Source: Acidobacteriota bacterium
GTDB taxonomy: Bacteria; Acidobacteriota; Blastocatellia; Pyrinomonadales; Pyrinomonadaceae
Assembly: GCA_003222895.1 (NCBI GenBank)
Contig: QHXI01000065.1
Span: forward strand, 1-64,000
Length of the DNA stretch: 64,000 nt
Reading direction: 5' to 3'
Shown here: in pieces, positions 38,943-49,022 of the stretch
Layout: each line of letters begins with the position of its first letter
Numbering within the stretch: the first letter of the stretch is position 1
Notes under the pieces: model-generated
The model's database searches: none
What the model was told of the DNA's origin: nothing
Seen by the model: only the letters and a program-made list of their open reading frames with translations
Translations under genes and position numbers: made by a program

Positions 38943-40504
38943 GTCCAGTAGGTTCGATCGAGCGAGCGATAATGGACGGCTTCGGCGACATGGCTGGATT
39001 GAATATCGTCTGAGGTTTCCAAATCGGCAATCGTGCGACTAACTTTCAAAATGCGATCGTAAGCGCGCGCAGATAATCCCAGTCGCGACATCGCCCGCTC
39101 GAGCATCGTTTCACTCTCAGAATCAATTCGACAGTACTTCCGTATCAACCGCGGAGTCATCGCCGCGTTCGCGAAGATTCCTTCAGCGGCGAATCGTTGA
39201 CGCTGTCGCTCGCGAGCGTTGATGACTCGCTGACGAATCGCTGCTGAGTCTTCCGCGTCAGGCGGTGGGTCGCCGGTCAGTTCACGAAAGCGCACCGCCG
39301 GAACATCGACGTGAATGTCGATGCGATCGAGCAACGGCCCGGAGATGCGACCGACATAGCGTTGAATCTGAAGAGGTGTGCAGCGACATTCGCGTGTCGG
39401 ATCATTCCAAAAACCGCAAGGGCAGGGATTCATGGCTGCCGCCAGCATTAGCGACGCCGGAAAGGTGAGCGACATCGCCGCGCGACTGATGGTTACTTTT
39501 TGATCTTCGAGCGGCTGGCGCAAAACTTCGAGGACGCTCCGATCAAATTCCGGCAATTCATCTAGAAACAAAACGCCTTGATGCGCGAGTGAAACTTCTC
39601 CGGGCCGCGGTACTGCCCCGCCGCCAATTAATCCCGCGTCGCTGATCGTGTGGTGCGGCGATCGAAACGGGCGGTTTGTGACCAAACCCGCTCGTCCAGT
39701 CAGTCCGGCGACCGAATGAATCTTTGTGAGTTCGAGCGCAGCTTCGAATTCCAACGGTGGCAAGATCGTCGGCAGACGTTTCGTCAACATCGTCTTGCCT
39801 GATCCCGGTGGACCGATCAGTAGAATGTTGTGACTGCCGGCAGTCGCAACCTCGAGGGCACGTTTGGCTGCTTGTTGGCCGCGAACTTCTTTGAAATCGA
39901 CGCTGTAGTGATCGTCGTGGACCAGAATCTCGGCGGGATCGACCCGAATCGATTCGGGCGGATTGTCCGATCGAATCGCCGCAATCATCTCAACCGCGTT
40001 TCGCAGATCGGTAACCGCATAGACCTTCACATCAGACACAACGGCTGCTTCCTTCGCGTTCTCATCAGGCAGCAACAGGTGCTTGGCTTTTGATTGTCGC
40101 GCGCGCAAAGCGATCGGCAGTGCGCCCCGAATTGCGCGGACGCGTCCATCTAATGAAAGTTCGCCGACGGAGAGAATGTCCGTCAGATGTTCAGCATCCC
40201 CAAGATCGCCGTTCGCTCCGAGAATCCCGAGCGCGATCGGCAGATCGAAACTCGCGCCTTCCTTGCGCACATCCGCGGGCGCAAGATTGATCGTGGTTTT
40301 CTGAAAGGGAAAGAAGAATGCGCTGTTGTTAATCGCGGCGCGGATGCGTTCGCGGGACTCGCGCACGGCGAGATCGGGTAATCCGACGATGATGACCGGC
40401 GCAGGTGTGTCGGCTTCATTTCTGATCGGCGTCAGGTCAACTTCGACGTCGACAAGGTTGGCATCGATTCCGTAGACGGCGGCGGATTGTGTGCGAAAGA
40501 GCAT
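38939..40504 (-). CDS. comM: YifB/ComM-family Mg-chelatase-like AAA ATPase
   Basis: A 521-residue protein. The N-terminal Lon-protease-like domain (VEVDLTPIR..., [20 protein letters not shown]) is followed by the AAA core with Walker [19 protein letters not shown], Walker [11 protein letters not shown] and the zinc-like [15 protein letters not shown]. ComM is a helicase that helps branch migration during natural transformation; YifB proteins often lack an assigned role. It is the first gene of its strand here and ends on the SET gene. Confidence 0.93.
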   Translation of the reverse strand: MLFRTQSAAVYGIDANLVDVEVDLTPIRNEADTPAPVIIVGLPDLAVRESRERIRAAINNSAFFFPFQKTTINLAPADVRKEGASFDLPIALGILGANGDLGDAEHLTDILSVGELSLDGRVRAIRGALPIALRARQSKAKHLLLPDENAKEAAVVSDVKVYAVTDLRNAVEMIAAIRSDNPPESIRVDPAEILVHDDHYSVDFKEVRGQQAAKRALEVATAGSHNILLIGPPGSGKTMLTKRLPTILPPLEFEAALELTKIHSVAGLTGRAGLVTNRPFRSPHHTISDAGLIGGGAVPRPGEVSLAHQGVLFLDELPEFDRSVLEVLRQPLEDQKVTISRAAMSLTFPASLMLAAAMNPCPCGFWNDPTRECRCTPLQIQRYVGRISGPLLDRIDIHVDVPAVRFRELTGDPPPDAEDSAAIRQRVINARERQRQRFAAEGIFANAAMTPRLIRKYCRIDSESETMLERAMSRLGLSARAYDRILKVSRTIADLETSDDIQSSHVAEAVHYRSLDRTYWT

Positions 40505-40657
40505 GCGGGGGTAAGATGATTCTCAAAGTACGCGAAAGATAAAGTGCTCAATTGTTTGCGATTCTTGAGCCCAAAAAGCCAGCAAGCGCGCCTCAAATGA
40601 AGCGCGCTTGCCGAATTATCTGCGCTCACGCCGAAGCGAGAGCTTTGTGAATGCTGT

Positions 40658-42394
40658 TTACCTGCGACGGCTGCTGCTTGCGGGAGCCGTCGAGCCAGGC
40701 AACTTGATTTCCTGACCCGCTCGCAACTCAGCATCCGGCGCGATGCCATTGAGGCGAGCAACTTCATCAGCGGCCAATTTATGCGCGGCGGCAATCTTGG
40801 CGATCGTGTCGCCTTTGCGTGCGCGCACAGTGTTGAGACTCGGACTTGCCGCATCAGTGGTCGCAGCCGACCGGCGCCAATTCGTCAAACGAATGCTGCT
40901 GTTTGGAACGATCAGCTTCGTCGAGTTCGAATCGATTCCAGGATTCATAGATTGCAGACTAGCCACGGTCACGCCCGTGCGGTTAGCTACGGCTTGAAGG
41001 TCTTCTCCCGGTGCGATCGAAATGATTCGCGTATTGTCGCGTCGATCTGTGGGCACGCGCTTGAGCACGGAAACCAATTGCTTTCCTTTGCCGGCCGGAA
41101 CGCGCAGGTTGTAGGCCTCGCCGCGCGGTGTTGTATCGCGACGCAACTCAGGATTCAGTGATTGCAAATACTCGACGCTGCTGTCGGTCGCATCAGCCAC
41201 AAGGCGCAAACTGGTCGCCGATTGGACTGGGATAGTTTCAAAAGACATCGGCGCTTCAGGTCTGATTCCATGGAATCCGTATTTCTCTGGATTCTTAGCA
41301 ATCATGATCACCGCCAGGATGTTTGGAACGTAGTTGTGCGTTTCTTGAGCGATGTATGGATAAATCTTCCAGTAGCTGGCTTCGCCGGCATGCGAGATGG
41401 CGCGATCGACGTTCAATGCGCCGGTGTTATAAGCCGCCATCGCCAAAAGCCAATCGCCATTGTAGCGTCTGGCTAAATCCTTTAAGTATCGGGCTGATGC
41501 AGCTGTAGGCTTCTCGATGCCGTTGCGCTCATCGACCCAAGCAGTCTGTCGGAGACCGTATTGAGCACCGGAACTCGGAACGAATTGCCACAAGCCGGAA
41601 GCGGCGGCCCATGAACGAGCCTTCGGACTCCAGGCGCTCTCGACTTGTCCTAACCAAGTGATGTCCTCCGGCACGCCTTCACGACGGAAAGTCTCGCGCG
41701 CAATCTTCATGAATCGACCAGAGCGACGCAGACCCGCTTCCATCGTGGAACGACCGCGACCCTGATAATAATTGATGTACTGCTGAATCAGAGGATTGAT
41801 CGTGAAATTAAAATCGAGTGCGTTTTTGGCTTGCTCGAGGGTATTAAGCTGCTCGTCGGTGACCTTGGTTTCGTCTTTGTTCAGAATCAGCTTGCTCAGC
41901 GGATCGAGTGGCGAAGGATCGAAACCCTGTTGACGAAAACCGATCTGAACCTGCTTAGGGCGCTCAGCCTTGGCAACTTCGGTAATCTCAACTTTTGGAT
42001 TCGCCGCATCCTGAGCAACAACCGGCATCACATTCTGCTGAGGTGCGGTCTGCAGCACCGGAACCTCTTCGCGATAAATGCGCTCAACCAACTCCAGGTA
42101 GTATTTCTGAAGTTTCTGGCTAGCTCGAACATCGAGGCCCGACATCAAAATCTCGTCGACAGCTCTGTCGAAATCCGAACGCGCGGCGTCGCGCTTATTG
42201 TCTTCGAGGTTTAGCTTGCCTTGTTTGAAGTAGGTCTCAGCGCGATCGATCACCTGGTCGACACGCGGTTCGGCTTTCTGAACTTCGGTGGGAATTTCGC
42301 GAGCTGAAGAGCCCTGGGCTTGTATGATTGCGGGAAAGAAAACGGTCGCAGCAAAAAAGGCGCTTACAGCTAAACCAAGACGGGTACGGGTCAT
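40658..42394 (-). CDS. MltD-like lytic transglycosylase with LysM repeats
   Basis: The start is the ATG at 42394, with AGAGGAG eleven bases ahead. The 578-residue product has a signal peptide (LAVSAFFAATVFFPAIIQAQ), a helical N-terminal part (about 30-180), then the SLT catalytic domain with the glutamate in WLGQVESAWSPKARSWAAAS and GLWQFVPSSGAQYGLRQT. Three LysM-like modules follow; the clearest is VRARKGDTIAKIAAAHKLAA... LPG at the end. It should cleave peptidoglycan in the periplasm. A promoter is at 42545. Confidence 0.93.
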   Translation of the reverse strand: MTRTRLGLAVSAFFAATVFFPAIIQAQGSSAREIPTEVQKAEPRVDQVIDRAETYFKQGKLNLEDNKRDAARSDFDRAVDEILMSGLDVRASQKLQKYYLELVERIYREEVPVLQTAPQQNVMPVVAQDAANPKVEITEVAKAERPKQVQIGFRQQGFDPSPLDPLSKLILNKDETKVTDEQLNTLEQAKNALDFNFTINPLIQQYINYYQGRGRSTMEAGLRRSGRFMKIARETFRREGVPEDITWLGQVESAWSPKARSWAAASGLWQFVPSSGAQYGLRQTAWVDERNGIEKPTAASARYLKDLARRYNGDWLLAMAAYNTGALNVDRAISHAGEASYWKIYPYIAQETHNYVPNILAVIMIAKNPEKYGFHGIRPEAPMSFETIPVQSATSLRLVADATDSSVEYLQSLNPELRRDTTPRGEAYNLRVPAGKGKQLVSVLKRVPTDRRDNTRIISIAPGEDLQAVANRTGVTVASLQSMNPGIDSNSTKLIVPNSSIRLTNWRRSAATTDAASPSLNTVRARKGDTIAKIAAAHKLAADEVARLNGIAPDAELRAGQEIKLPGSTAPASSSRRR

Positions 42395-42544
42395 CAATCG
42401 TTGTTCTCCTCTGGTATTGCGTCGGGCGAATCCACGACTGCGACTTCCACCGAGTCGCGCCTGCGGCATTCACTACTAGTAACACACTACGGAACAAGGA
42501 AAAGTTCCGCATTTTAGTGGCTAAAATCAACCACTTGAGCCGCG

Positions 42545-42573
42545 AGGGTATCATACGAGTCGGGGGGTGTCAA
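42545..42573 (-). promoter_or_regulatory. Promoter of the transglycosylase gene
   Basis: On the reverse strand TTGACA (42573-42568) is followed after 17 bases by TACCCT (42550-42545). It separates the MltD-like gene from the lon operon upstream. The rest of this 276-base gap has no gene. Confidence 0.55.
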
Positions 42574-42670
42574 TCAAATGGAAGCCGCCAAAAATGGGCT
42601 CAAGACGCTGATTCGCAGCCTCAAACTAGATGCTGCGGAGGGAGTTAGGTTTGCCTGTGACGAGCCGGGG

Positions 42671-45118
42671 TTACGAGACATTTCGACCGCCGGCGGCCTG
42701 CGGCAGGCGCGCTGGCCGCGGACCCGAAAGTGCCGGAGCAATCTTTTCCTTAAGCGCTTCGCGGAAGACCTGCTTCATATTGTCGACGAAAACAAAGGTG
42801 ATGTCCTTAAATAATTCCTTTGGCACTTCGTCGAGATCACGGCGGTTCTGAGTCGGAAGGATGATTTTTGTCACCCGCGCGCGTCGTGCGGCCAGAACCT
42901 TTTCTTTGACGCCGCCAACGGGAAGCACATTACCGCGCAGCGTTATCTCGCCCGTCATCGCCACGTCCTTCCGCACTGGCCGAAGTGACAATGCTGAGAC
43001 GAGCGCAGTCGCCAGCGTAATTCCCGCCGACGGTCCGTCTTTCGGAATCGCGCCTTCGGGAATGTGTATGTGCATATCGTAGGTGATGAAGTCCTCGGGA
43101 TCGATTTGCAGTTCTTTCGCGCGCGACTTCGCATATGAATAAGCGGCCTGCGCCGATTCGCGCATCACGTCACCGAGTTGGCCGGTTAGAACGAGATTGC
43201 CTTTACCTTTCATTCGCAGCGCTTCGACGAACAACACGTCGCCACCAACCGCGGTCCAGGCAAGACCCGTTGCCACACCAATCTGATCTCGCTTCAAAAC
43301 TTCTTCGGGAATTATTTTCGGCGCACCGAGAAACTCGTGCAGGTTATTGGCTGACACTCGGATGACGCCTTTGTGGCCTTCTCCGATGCGCCGCGCAACT
43401 TTGCGACAGATGGATCCGAGTTCACGCTCGAGTTGCCGAAGCCCGGCTTCCAGCGTGTAGCGCAAGATAATCGCCGACAACGCTGTGCGAGAAATATTTA
43501 CATCGCGCGGCGTGATGCCGTTCTCTTCCATCTGCTTTGGCAATAGGTGGCGCCGGCCGATTTCAAGTTTTTCTTCTTCTGTGTAACCAGCAAGCCTGAT
43601 TACCTCCATGCGATCGCGCAACGCAGATTGAACCGGGTCGAGAATGTTCGCGGTCGTCATGAAGATCACATTCGACAAATCGAATGCGACGCCGAGATAG
43701 TTGTCGCGGAAACTGAAGTTTTGTTCCGGGTCAAGAACTTCGAGCAGGGCTGACGACGGATCGCCGCGGAAATCTGCGCCGACTTTGTCGATCTCATCGA
43801 GCATGATCAGCGGATTGTTTGTTCCGGCTTGCTGAATCGCCTGAATGATTCGGCCGGTCATCGCGCCGACATAGGTCCGACGGTGGCCGCGAATTTCAGC
43901 TTCGTCGTGCACGCCCCCTAAACTCAAACGCACGAACTTGCGGTCCAGCGCGCGCGCGATCGATCGTCCGAGACTGGTCTTGCCAACGCCTGGTGGTCCG
44001 ACTAAACAAAGAATCGGGCCCTTCGGTTTTTCCTTTAGTTTGCGAACGGCGAGAGCTTCAACGATTCGTTCCTTAACTTTTTCCAGGCCATAGTGATCTT
44101 CGTCGAGAATTTTCTCGGCCTTCAGCAGGTCTAGATTGTCTTTTGAAGATTTCGACCACGGGAGATCGGTCATGATTTCCATCCAGTTGCGCAGCGTCGC
44201 CGTCTCGGCCGCGTCCGGATGCATGCGCTCGAGCTTTTTCAATTGGCGCAGCGCTTCATCTTCCGCCGGTTTTGGCATTTTCGCGCTCTCGATTTTTTCG
44301 CGAAACTGCTGGACCTCTTCTGCGAGTTCGTTGCCTTCGCCAAGCTCAGTCTGAATCGCTTTCATCTGCTGCCGGAGATAAAACTCGCGCTGCGATCGAT
44401 CGATGTCGGCGCGAGCTTGCGTATTGATTTCCTGCTGCACTGTCAGCACTTCGATCTCCTTATTCAGGAGCTCGTTCACGCGCCGCAGGCGGGCGGTCGT
44501 CTCGGCAATTTCCAAAACTGATTGCGCGTCTTCAACTTTTAGTTCGAGATTTGAAGCTGAAAGATCAGACAATCGCCCTGCATCATCCAGGTTCGCGATG
44601 ATCGCCATTACTTCCGGTGAGATGTTCTTGCCAAGGTTAGCCGCCTTTTCCATCGAGGCGCGCACGTTGCGCATCAACGCTTCAACTTCCAGCGAACGCT
44701 CCGGCGCCGGCTCTTCCGCCATCGGCTCCAGCTTCGCGTGCAGACAATCGCCCTGGGAATTAACCGATTCGACGCGCGCTCGCGAAACACCTTGCACGAG
44801 AATGCGGATGCGACCGTCGGGCAGCTTCAGCATGCGCATGATGACGGCGACCGTGCCGACTTTGTAGAGATCGTCCTGGTGCGGTTCTTCCTTATCAAGA
44901 TCCTTCTGACACGTCAGCAGGATCATGCGATGTTCGCCGAGCGCTTCGTCCACGGCGCGGATCGATTTCTCGCGCGAGACGAACAACGGCACGATCATGA
45001 AGGGATAGATCACGATGTCGCGGAGCGGCAGCAGTGGTAACTCGCCCGGAATTTGTAGCTGCGGATCGGGCTCGGCCGTCTCGAGCGCTACGGGAATGTG
45101 TTCGTCAATATCAGCCAT
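42671..45118 (-). CDS. lon: ATP-dependent Lon protease
   Basis: An 815-residue Lon. The N-terminal domain begins with the substrate-binding region ([20 protein letters not shown]). Walker A is [20 protein letters not shown]. The protease domain has the catalytic serine in KDGPSAGIT near residue 697, with the lysine further on. Lon destroys damaged and regulatory proteins. The start is the ATG at 45118, which lies eight bases after the hsp20 stop, so it is translated from the same mRNA. Confidence 0.97.
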   Translation of the reverse strand: MADIDEHIPVALETAEPDPQLQIPGELPLLPLRDIVIYPFMIVPLFVSREKSIRAVDEALGEHRMILLTCQKDLDKEEPHQDDLYKVGTVAVIMRMLKLPDGRIRILVQGVSRARVESVNSQGDCLHAKLEPMAEEPAPERSLEVEALMRNVRASMEKAANLGKNISPEVMAIIANLDDAGRLSDLSASNLELKVEDAQSVLEIAETTARLRRVNELLNKEIEVLTVQQEINTQARADIDRSQREFYLRQQMKAIQTELGEGNELAEEVQQFREKIESAKMPKPAEDEALRQLKKLERMHPDAAETATLRNWMEIMTDLPWSKSSKDNLDLLKAEKILDEDHYGLEKVKERIVEALAVRKLKEKPKGPILCLVGPPGVGKTSLGRSIARALDRKFVRLSLGGVHDEAEIRGHRRTYVGAMTGRIIQAIQQAGTNNPLIMLDEIDKVGADFRGDPSSALLEVLDPEQNFSFRDNYLGVAFDLSNVIFMTTANILDPVQSALRDRMEVIRLAGYTEEEKLEIGRRHLLPKQMEENGITPRDVNISRTALSAIILRYTLEAGLRQLERELGSICRKVARRIGEGHKGVIRVSANNLHEFLGAPKIIPEEVLKRDQIGVATGLAWTAVGGDVLFVEALRMKGKGNLVLTGQLGDVMRESAQAAYSYAKSRAKELQIDPEDFITYDMHIHIPEGAIPKDGPSAGITLATALVSALSLRPVRKDVAMTGEITLRGNVLPVGGVKEKVLAARRARVTKIILPTQNRRDLDEVPKELFKDITFVFVDNMKQVFREALKEKIAPALSGPRPARLPQAAGGRNVS

Positions 45119-45126
45119 TTTTGAAC

Positions 45127-45609
45127 TCAAAATTTATCTTCGGATGCTATTTCCTGGATCGGGATTATATGTTCTAAGCCCCGTCGGTCTTTAATCTTTG
45201 GCAATCGAATTAAGAGAACGCCACCCCGCAACTCGGCGGATGAGTCTTTCACGCTAATCGTCCAACGAACCGGCATAACGCGGTTGAAGCGGCCATAGCT
45301 TCGTTCAGAGCATAGATGCGAAACGATTTTTTGCCGAGCCTTGCGCCGCTTCTTTTCACCGCAAATTCGTAGCTTGTCGTTGCTCAGCGCGATCTTGATT
45401 TGATTTGCGCTCACCCCGGGGAGCTCCATGCGAATACTGACCGCGTCTCTGGATTCGCAAACATCAACCGCGGGCGTCCACGCGCCCGCGAGCGGCGCGC
45501 TTTCAGTTTCGGCAGCTTCGCGCAAAACCGAATAGAGCTTGCCCAGCCGCTCAGTTAGTCGCTTCAGTTCGATGCGCTCGAGGCCCGCCGCGCCGACGCT
45601 TTTTACCAA
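45127..45609 (-). CDS. Hsp20/alpha-crystallin small heat-shock protein
   Basis: A 160-residue chaperone with the alpha-crystallin core: VSIRMELPGVSANQIKIALS, DKLRICGEKKRR and SERSYGRFNRVMPVRWTISV, ending AELRGGVLLIRLPK. The N-terminal 50 residues are variable. It holds unfolded proteins, which fits its place directly before lon. The start, a TTG at 45609, has no clear ribosome-binding site and may rely on coupling to nrdR. Confidence 0.9.
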   Translation of the reverse strand: MVKSVGAAGLERIELKRLTERLGKLYSVLREAAETESAPLAGAWTPAVDVCESRDAVSIRMELPGVSANQIKIALSNDKLRICGEKKRRKARQKIVSHLCSERSYGRFNRVMPVRWTISVKDSSAELRGGVLLIRLPKIKDRRGLEHIIPIQEIASEDKF

Positions 45610-45626
45610 CGTTCGTCTAATCGCGC

Positions 45627-46106
45627 TTACCCTTTCTTCATCGCGTTGCCCGCCCGCGCGCGCACGAGCGTCTTCAACTCGCTCATGAATTCTGAGACGT
45701 CTTCGAACTCTAGATAGACCGACGCGAAGCGAACGTATGCAACTTTGTCGAGTTCCTTCAGCCTCCGCATAATCACTTCACCAATCTTGCTCGTTGGCCG
45801 TTCGCGCTCTGGCGACTCTTGCACGTACTTCTCAACCGCGTTCACGATGCTATCAAGTTTGGATGACGGCACCGGACGCTTTTCACATGCTCGCAAAAGC
45901 CCGGCCATAACTTTGTTACGGTCAAACGTTTCGCGACGGCCATCTTTTTTGATGACCATGTAAGGAATTTGGTCGATGCGTTCGTAAGACGTAAATCGGC
46001 GTTCGCATTTCAGACATTCACGCCGCCGCCGAATTGCTTCGCCTTCACGCGATTCGCGCGAGTCGACAACTTTATCTTCCAGGAAACCACAGAAGGGACA
46101 TTTCAT
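45627..46106 (-). CDS. nrdR: NrdR, repressor of ribonucleotide reductase genes
   Basis: A 159-residue protein with a zinc ribbon (C3, C6, C31, C34; MKCPFCGFLEDKVVDSRESR) and an ATP-cone domain (VIKKDGRRETFDRNKVMAGL). NrdR binds paired boxes and represses reductase genes when dATP is high. Two box-like sites lie before nrdJ in this window. It is placed between a flippase gene and hsp20-lon, with gaps of 33 and 17 bases, so it shares the operon. Confidence 0.96.
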   Translation of the reverse strand: MKCPFCGFLEDKVVDSRESREGEAIRRRRECLKCERRFTSYERIDQIPYMVIKKDGRRETFDRNKVMAGLLRACEKRPVPSSKLDSIVNAVEKYVQESPERERPTSKIGEVIMRRLKELDKVAYVRFASVYLEFEDVSEFMSELKTLVRARAGNAMKKG

Positions 46107-46139
46107 GTTTTTATCCTCCGACTGGTGAAGGACTCTTCG

Positions 46140-47258
46140 TCACGCGCTTTCAGCGACGGTCACAGGTTCATCTTCGACCATATGCTCGACCGCTTTGACT
46201 GAAATCAGAGCGCGCAGCCGCGTTACGTTGATGTCGCCGCGCAAGAAATAGAACAAACCAAACAGCGCTGCTGGGCCAAAATCGACAAGGTGGAGAATGA
46301 TCGCGGTTGCGGCAGCTTGATCGCGACCCACACCAAGAAGTACGAGCGCGGCTCCGGTCGCCGCGTGAAATGCGCCGGCAGCGCCGCCCGGCGTCGGCAC
46401 GGCAGAGCCAATCATCGACCAACCAAGCACGAATAGGATTTGCGAAAAGCCGAACGGAATTCCAAAGGCGCGACACACAAGAAGATTTGCCAGGGCCACA
46501 GATCCCCACAAAAGCAGCGACCAAAAAATACTAATCATCAATAACCGAACATCTGACAAAACCTTCAACGCGGCGGCGAGTTGTTCGAGTGTGCTCAACA
46601 ACGCGTGCTTGATTCTCATCATTAAACTCGAACGTGCACTGATTCGAGCGTCGATCCAACCAATCGCTGAGGACGAGCGTCTTTCGAACCAAATTAGCAG
46701 CGCCACTGCAACGATCAGCAATGCGACCAGACCAAAGCCGATTAGCCGCGCGCGTCCAAGATGCCTGGCCGAATCCGCCGTGGGCTTCAGCCAGAGTAGA
46801 TTCACGGCGAATACGAGCATCACGGTCATCGTGTCGTATAGCCGCTCGATCATGATCGTGACGAACGAAGCTGCGGGCCTGACGCGTGAATCACGCATCG
46901 GCAGAACGACCGGCCGCACGACTTCACCGACTCGCCCGACGAGTAGTACTGCGCCGAATCCCACCGTGGTTGCGACCCAGACTGCTTTTAGATTGGCTTT
47001 TGTGAGCGGCTTCAGGAATGCCTGCCAGCGCATCGCTCGCCATGCGTAGGCGATTAAAACTATGACGCACGCGAGAAGGATCAAGCGCCAATCTGACTTC
47101 TGCATGGCGAGTTTGACCTGAGCCCAATCCAGCCGCCGGCCAAACCACCAAATGATCAGCCCAGCTAATAGCACCAGCGCGGCGAATTCAATATATTTGC
47201 GGTATTTACTCAACGGATTTTCGCGGACAGAAGCTTGACTAACGAAGTCCTCAACCAC
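46140..47258 (-). CDS. Flippase-like membrane protein (YbhN/LPG-synthase TM family)
   Basis: A 372-residue protein with about eight hydrophobic helices. The conserved segments WRAMRWQAFLKPL, GFGAVLLVGRVGEVVRPVVL and VGRDQAAATAIILHLVDFGP are typical of the lysylphosphatidylglycerol-synthase transmembrane region, which includes flippases for lipids. A synthase domain is missing, so only flipping or transport is likely. The substrate is not known. It appears first in the nrdR-hsp20-lon operon. Confidence 0.87.
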   Translation of the reverse strand: MVEDFVSQASVRENPLSKYRKYIEFAALVLLAGLIIWWFGRRLDWAQVKLAMQKSDWRLILLACVIVLIAYAWRAMRWQAFLKPLTKANLKAVWVATTVGFGAVLLVGRVGEVVRPVVLPMRDSRVRPAASFVTIMIERLYDTMTVMLVFAVNLLWLKPTADSARHLGRARLIGFGLVALLIVAVALLIWFERRSSSAIGWIDARISARSSLMMRIKHALLSTLEQLAAALKVLSDVRLLMISIFWSLLLWGSVALANLLVCRAFGIPFGFSQILFVLGWSMIGSAVPTPGGAAGAFHAATGAALVLLGVGRDQAAATAIILHLVDFGPAALFGLFYFLRGDINVTRLRALISVKAVEHMVEDEPVTVAESA

Positions 47259-47361
47259 AAGATATTGGGTGGCGACGCAAGGCTACAACAGTTTAATGGT
47301 GCACGCAACAATGCGCTTCTCTCGTCTGGCTTTCCGGTTACCGGCATTTCTTAGCGCATTC

Positions 47362-47390
47362 GGAACTTTGCGGCGAGCAGTAACGTAATG
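47362..47390 (+). promoter_or_regulatory. Possible ECF-sigma-type promoter of the sigma factor gene
   Basis: GGAACTT (47362-47368) is followed after 15 bases by CGTAATG (47384-47390). That is close to the RpoE-type pattern GGAACTT-N15-(G/C)TC. It suggests that the ECF factor activates its own gene; inferred. Confidence 0.35.
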
Positions 47391-47453
47391 ACGGACTGTC
47401 GGGCACGGTAACTTGTCGCCCTCAGCACGCCGCACGAATCGGAGACGCAAATA

Positions 47454-48047
47454 GTGGGAGCCGCCAAACTCTTGGCTACCAACGAAGGCGCTGAATTAGT
47501 CAGAAGATGCCGCGCAGGCGACGGTGCGGCTTGGGAAGAGATCGTCCAAAACTACAGCCGCCGCATTTACAATCTCGCTTACCGATTCACTTCCAGGGCC
47601 GACGCCGCGGAAGACCTGACACAGGAAGTTTTCATCCGCGTCTATCGCTCGCTCGAGCAATACAATCCGAAGCAGGGAGATTTGCAGAATTGGCTGATGC
47701 GGCTCGCGCGCAATCTGATCATCGATGATTATCGAAAGCGACAACGCGCCCCGCAGGACACGGCCGCGGAAGACCTGGAAGATCATCAATATCATCTGCG
47801 GGCAGCGGGCGGGACGGTGCAGCGTGAAATGGAGCGACGTGAACTTGGCATTCAGGTCCAAGCCGGAATCGACAAGCTGTCGTCGGACCTCCGAACTTGC
47901 GTAATCCTCCGCGATATTGAGGAACTGAGCTATCAGGAGATTGTTGATTTGTTGAAAATCCCTGAAGGAACTGTCAAATCGCGGATTAATCGGGGACGCA
48001 TTGAACTTGCGAAGATTTTGCGTCGTATGCGTGTAGTGGAGGCGTAG
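47454..48047 (+). CDS. ECF sigma factor (RpoE-like)
   Basis: A 197-residue sigma factor. Region 2 is DLTQEVFIRVYRSLEQYNPK and NWLMRLARNLIIDDYRKRQR; region 4 is LSSDLRTCVILRDIEELSYQ and EIVDLLKIPEGTVKSRINRG. The start is a GTG at 47454. It is followed by an anti-sigma factor at 48138. It recruits RNA polymerase to a stress regulon of unknown content. Confidence 0.93.
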   Translation: MGAAKLLATNEGAELVRRCRAGDGAAWEEIVQNYSRRIYNLAYRFTSRADAAEDLTQEVFIRVYRSLEQYNPKQGDLQNWLMRLARNLIIDDYRKRQRAPQDTAAEDLEDHQYHLRAAGGTVQREMERRELGIQVQAGIDKLSSDLRTCVILRDIEELSYQEIVDLLKIPEGTVKSRINRGRIELAKILRRMRVVEA

Positions 48048-48137
48048 CCTCTGAGATTTGAGATCTCAGATCTGAAATTTGGAGATTTCAGATTAAGGAA
48101 CCAGATTAAGGGAAGAGCCCAGATTCAAGAGTCCAAA

Positions 48138-48995
48138 ATGCTTTGTCACGAATTTGAAGATCGATTGATCGATTACCTGGACGGCGCGTTGGACGTGGAG
48201 GGACACAAGCAGTTTGCCGAACACGCGATGCGCTGCCCGGTTTGTCACGATCTGCTCGGAGAGGTTAAGAATACGATCGTCGCTTGCTCGGCCTCGGAGG
48301 CCCCAGCGGCGAGTGCCGGGCTGGAAGCTCGCATCTTGCTCAAAACCATTCCCGAAACTGCGATTACCTGCGCCGAATTCGAAGAACACTTAACCGATTA
48401 TCTCGATGGATTCCTGCTGGCGCCGCTGTATCACCGCTGGGAACGTCACGCGGCGCTGTGCAAGAGCTGCAGCGAATTGCCGGGCGACGTAGTTCGGTCA
48501 ATCGGCGCTTGTTACACATACAAGCAGGACGAACTGCCAGTGCCCGCGGGGGTTGAAGCTCGGATTCTACAGAGTACGATCGGAAACGTTTTGCCGCAGC
48601 AAGTTCGCGCACCCTTTGCTTCGCGTCTAGTCGAATGGCTGCGCGGCGCACTCGATCCAATCGTCTCGCCGCAACTGGCTTCGGTCGCGACGATGTTGCT
48701 CGTGTCGATATTCGTCTTGACTAACACCGTTTCGACGGACGGCTCGGTTGGCGGCATCTATCACGCGAGTCTGCAATTGGCGCAGCAGACCGCTGACAAC
48801 GCGACCAGGAGTCCAGCATTGCCAGAGGGCATGAAAAAACTGGAAGGCAGCGTTAATGATTTGATGGGAACTGACGAGAACGCTGACAAGCCGTCGAATC
48901 CAAACAACAACCAGAACTCAGCCAATCAGAATTACGCGCCGCAGAATCAACAGAGTAAGCCAAAGAATGGTGAGTCACGACAGAAGAATCGGTAA
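48138..48995 (+). CDS. Membrane anti-sigma factor with two zinc-binding domains
   Basis: A 285-residue protein with two zf-HC2 modules. The first has HAMRCPVC (H-x3-C-x2-C) near residue 30; the second has HAALCKSC near residue 110, and both are preceded by the CxEFE-x-x-L-x-D-Y-L-D-G helix (EFEDRLIDYLDG; EFEEHLTDYLDG). A hydrophobic helix (LASVATMLLVSIFVLTNTV) near residue 185 crosses the membrane, and a polar Asn/Gln-rich tail follows. Such proteins hold the ECF factor until a signal frees it. Its duplicated module is unusual. Confidence 0.88.
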   Translation: MLCHEFEDRLIDYLDGALDVEGHKQFAEHAMRCPVCHDLLGEVKNTIVACSASEAPAASAGLEARILLKTIPETAITCAEFEEHLTDYLDGFLLAPLYHRWERHAALCKSCSELPGDVVRSIGACYTYKQDELPVPAGVEARILQSTIGNVLPQQVRAPFASRLVEWLRGALDPIVSPQLASVATMLLVSIFVLTNTVSTDGSVGGIYHASLQLAQQTADNATRSPALPEGMKKLEGSVNDLMGTDENADKPSNPNNNQNSANQNYAPQNQQSKPKNGESRQKNR

Positions 48996-49022
48996 TGAAA
49001 TAATCGAGTCGAGAAGAATTAG

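Noticed and set aside
42578-42814. A forward-strand gene between the transglycosylase and lon
   Set aside because: It runs antisense into the 3' end of lon and has no domain or ribosome-binding site.
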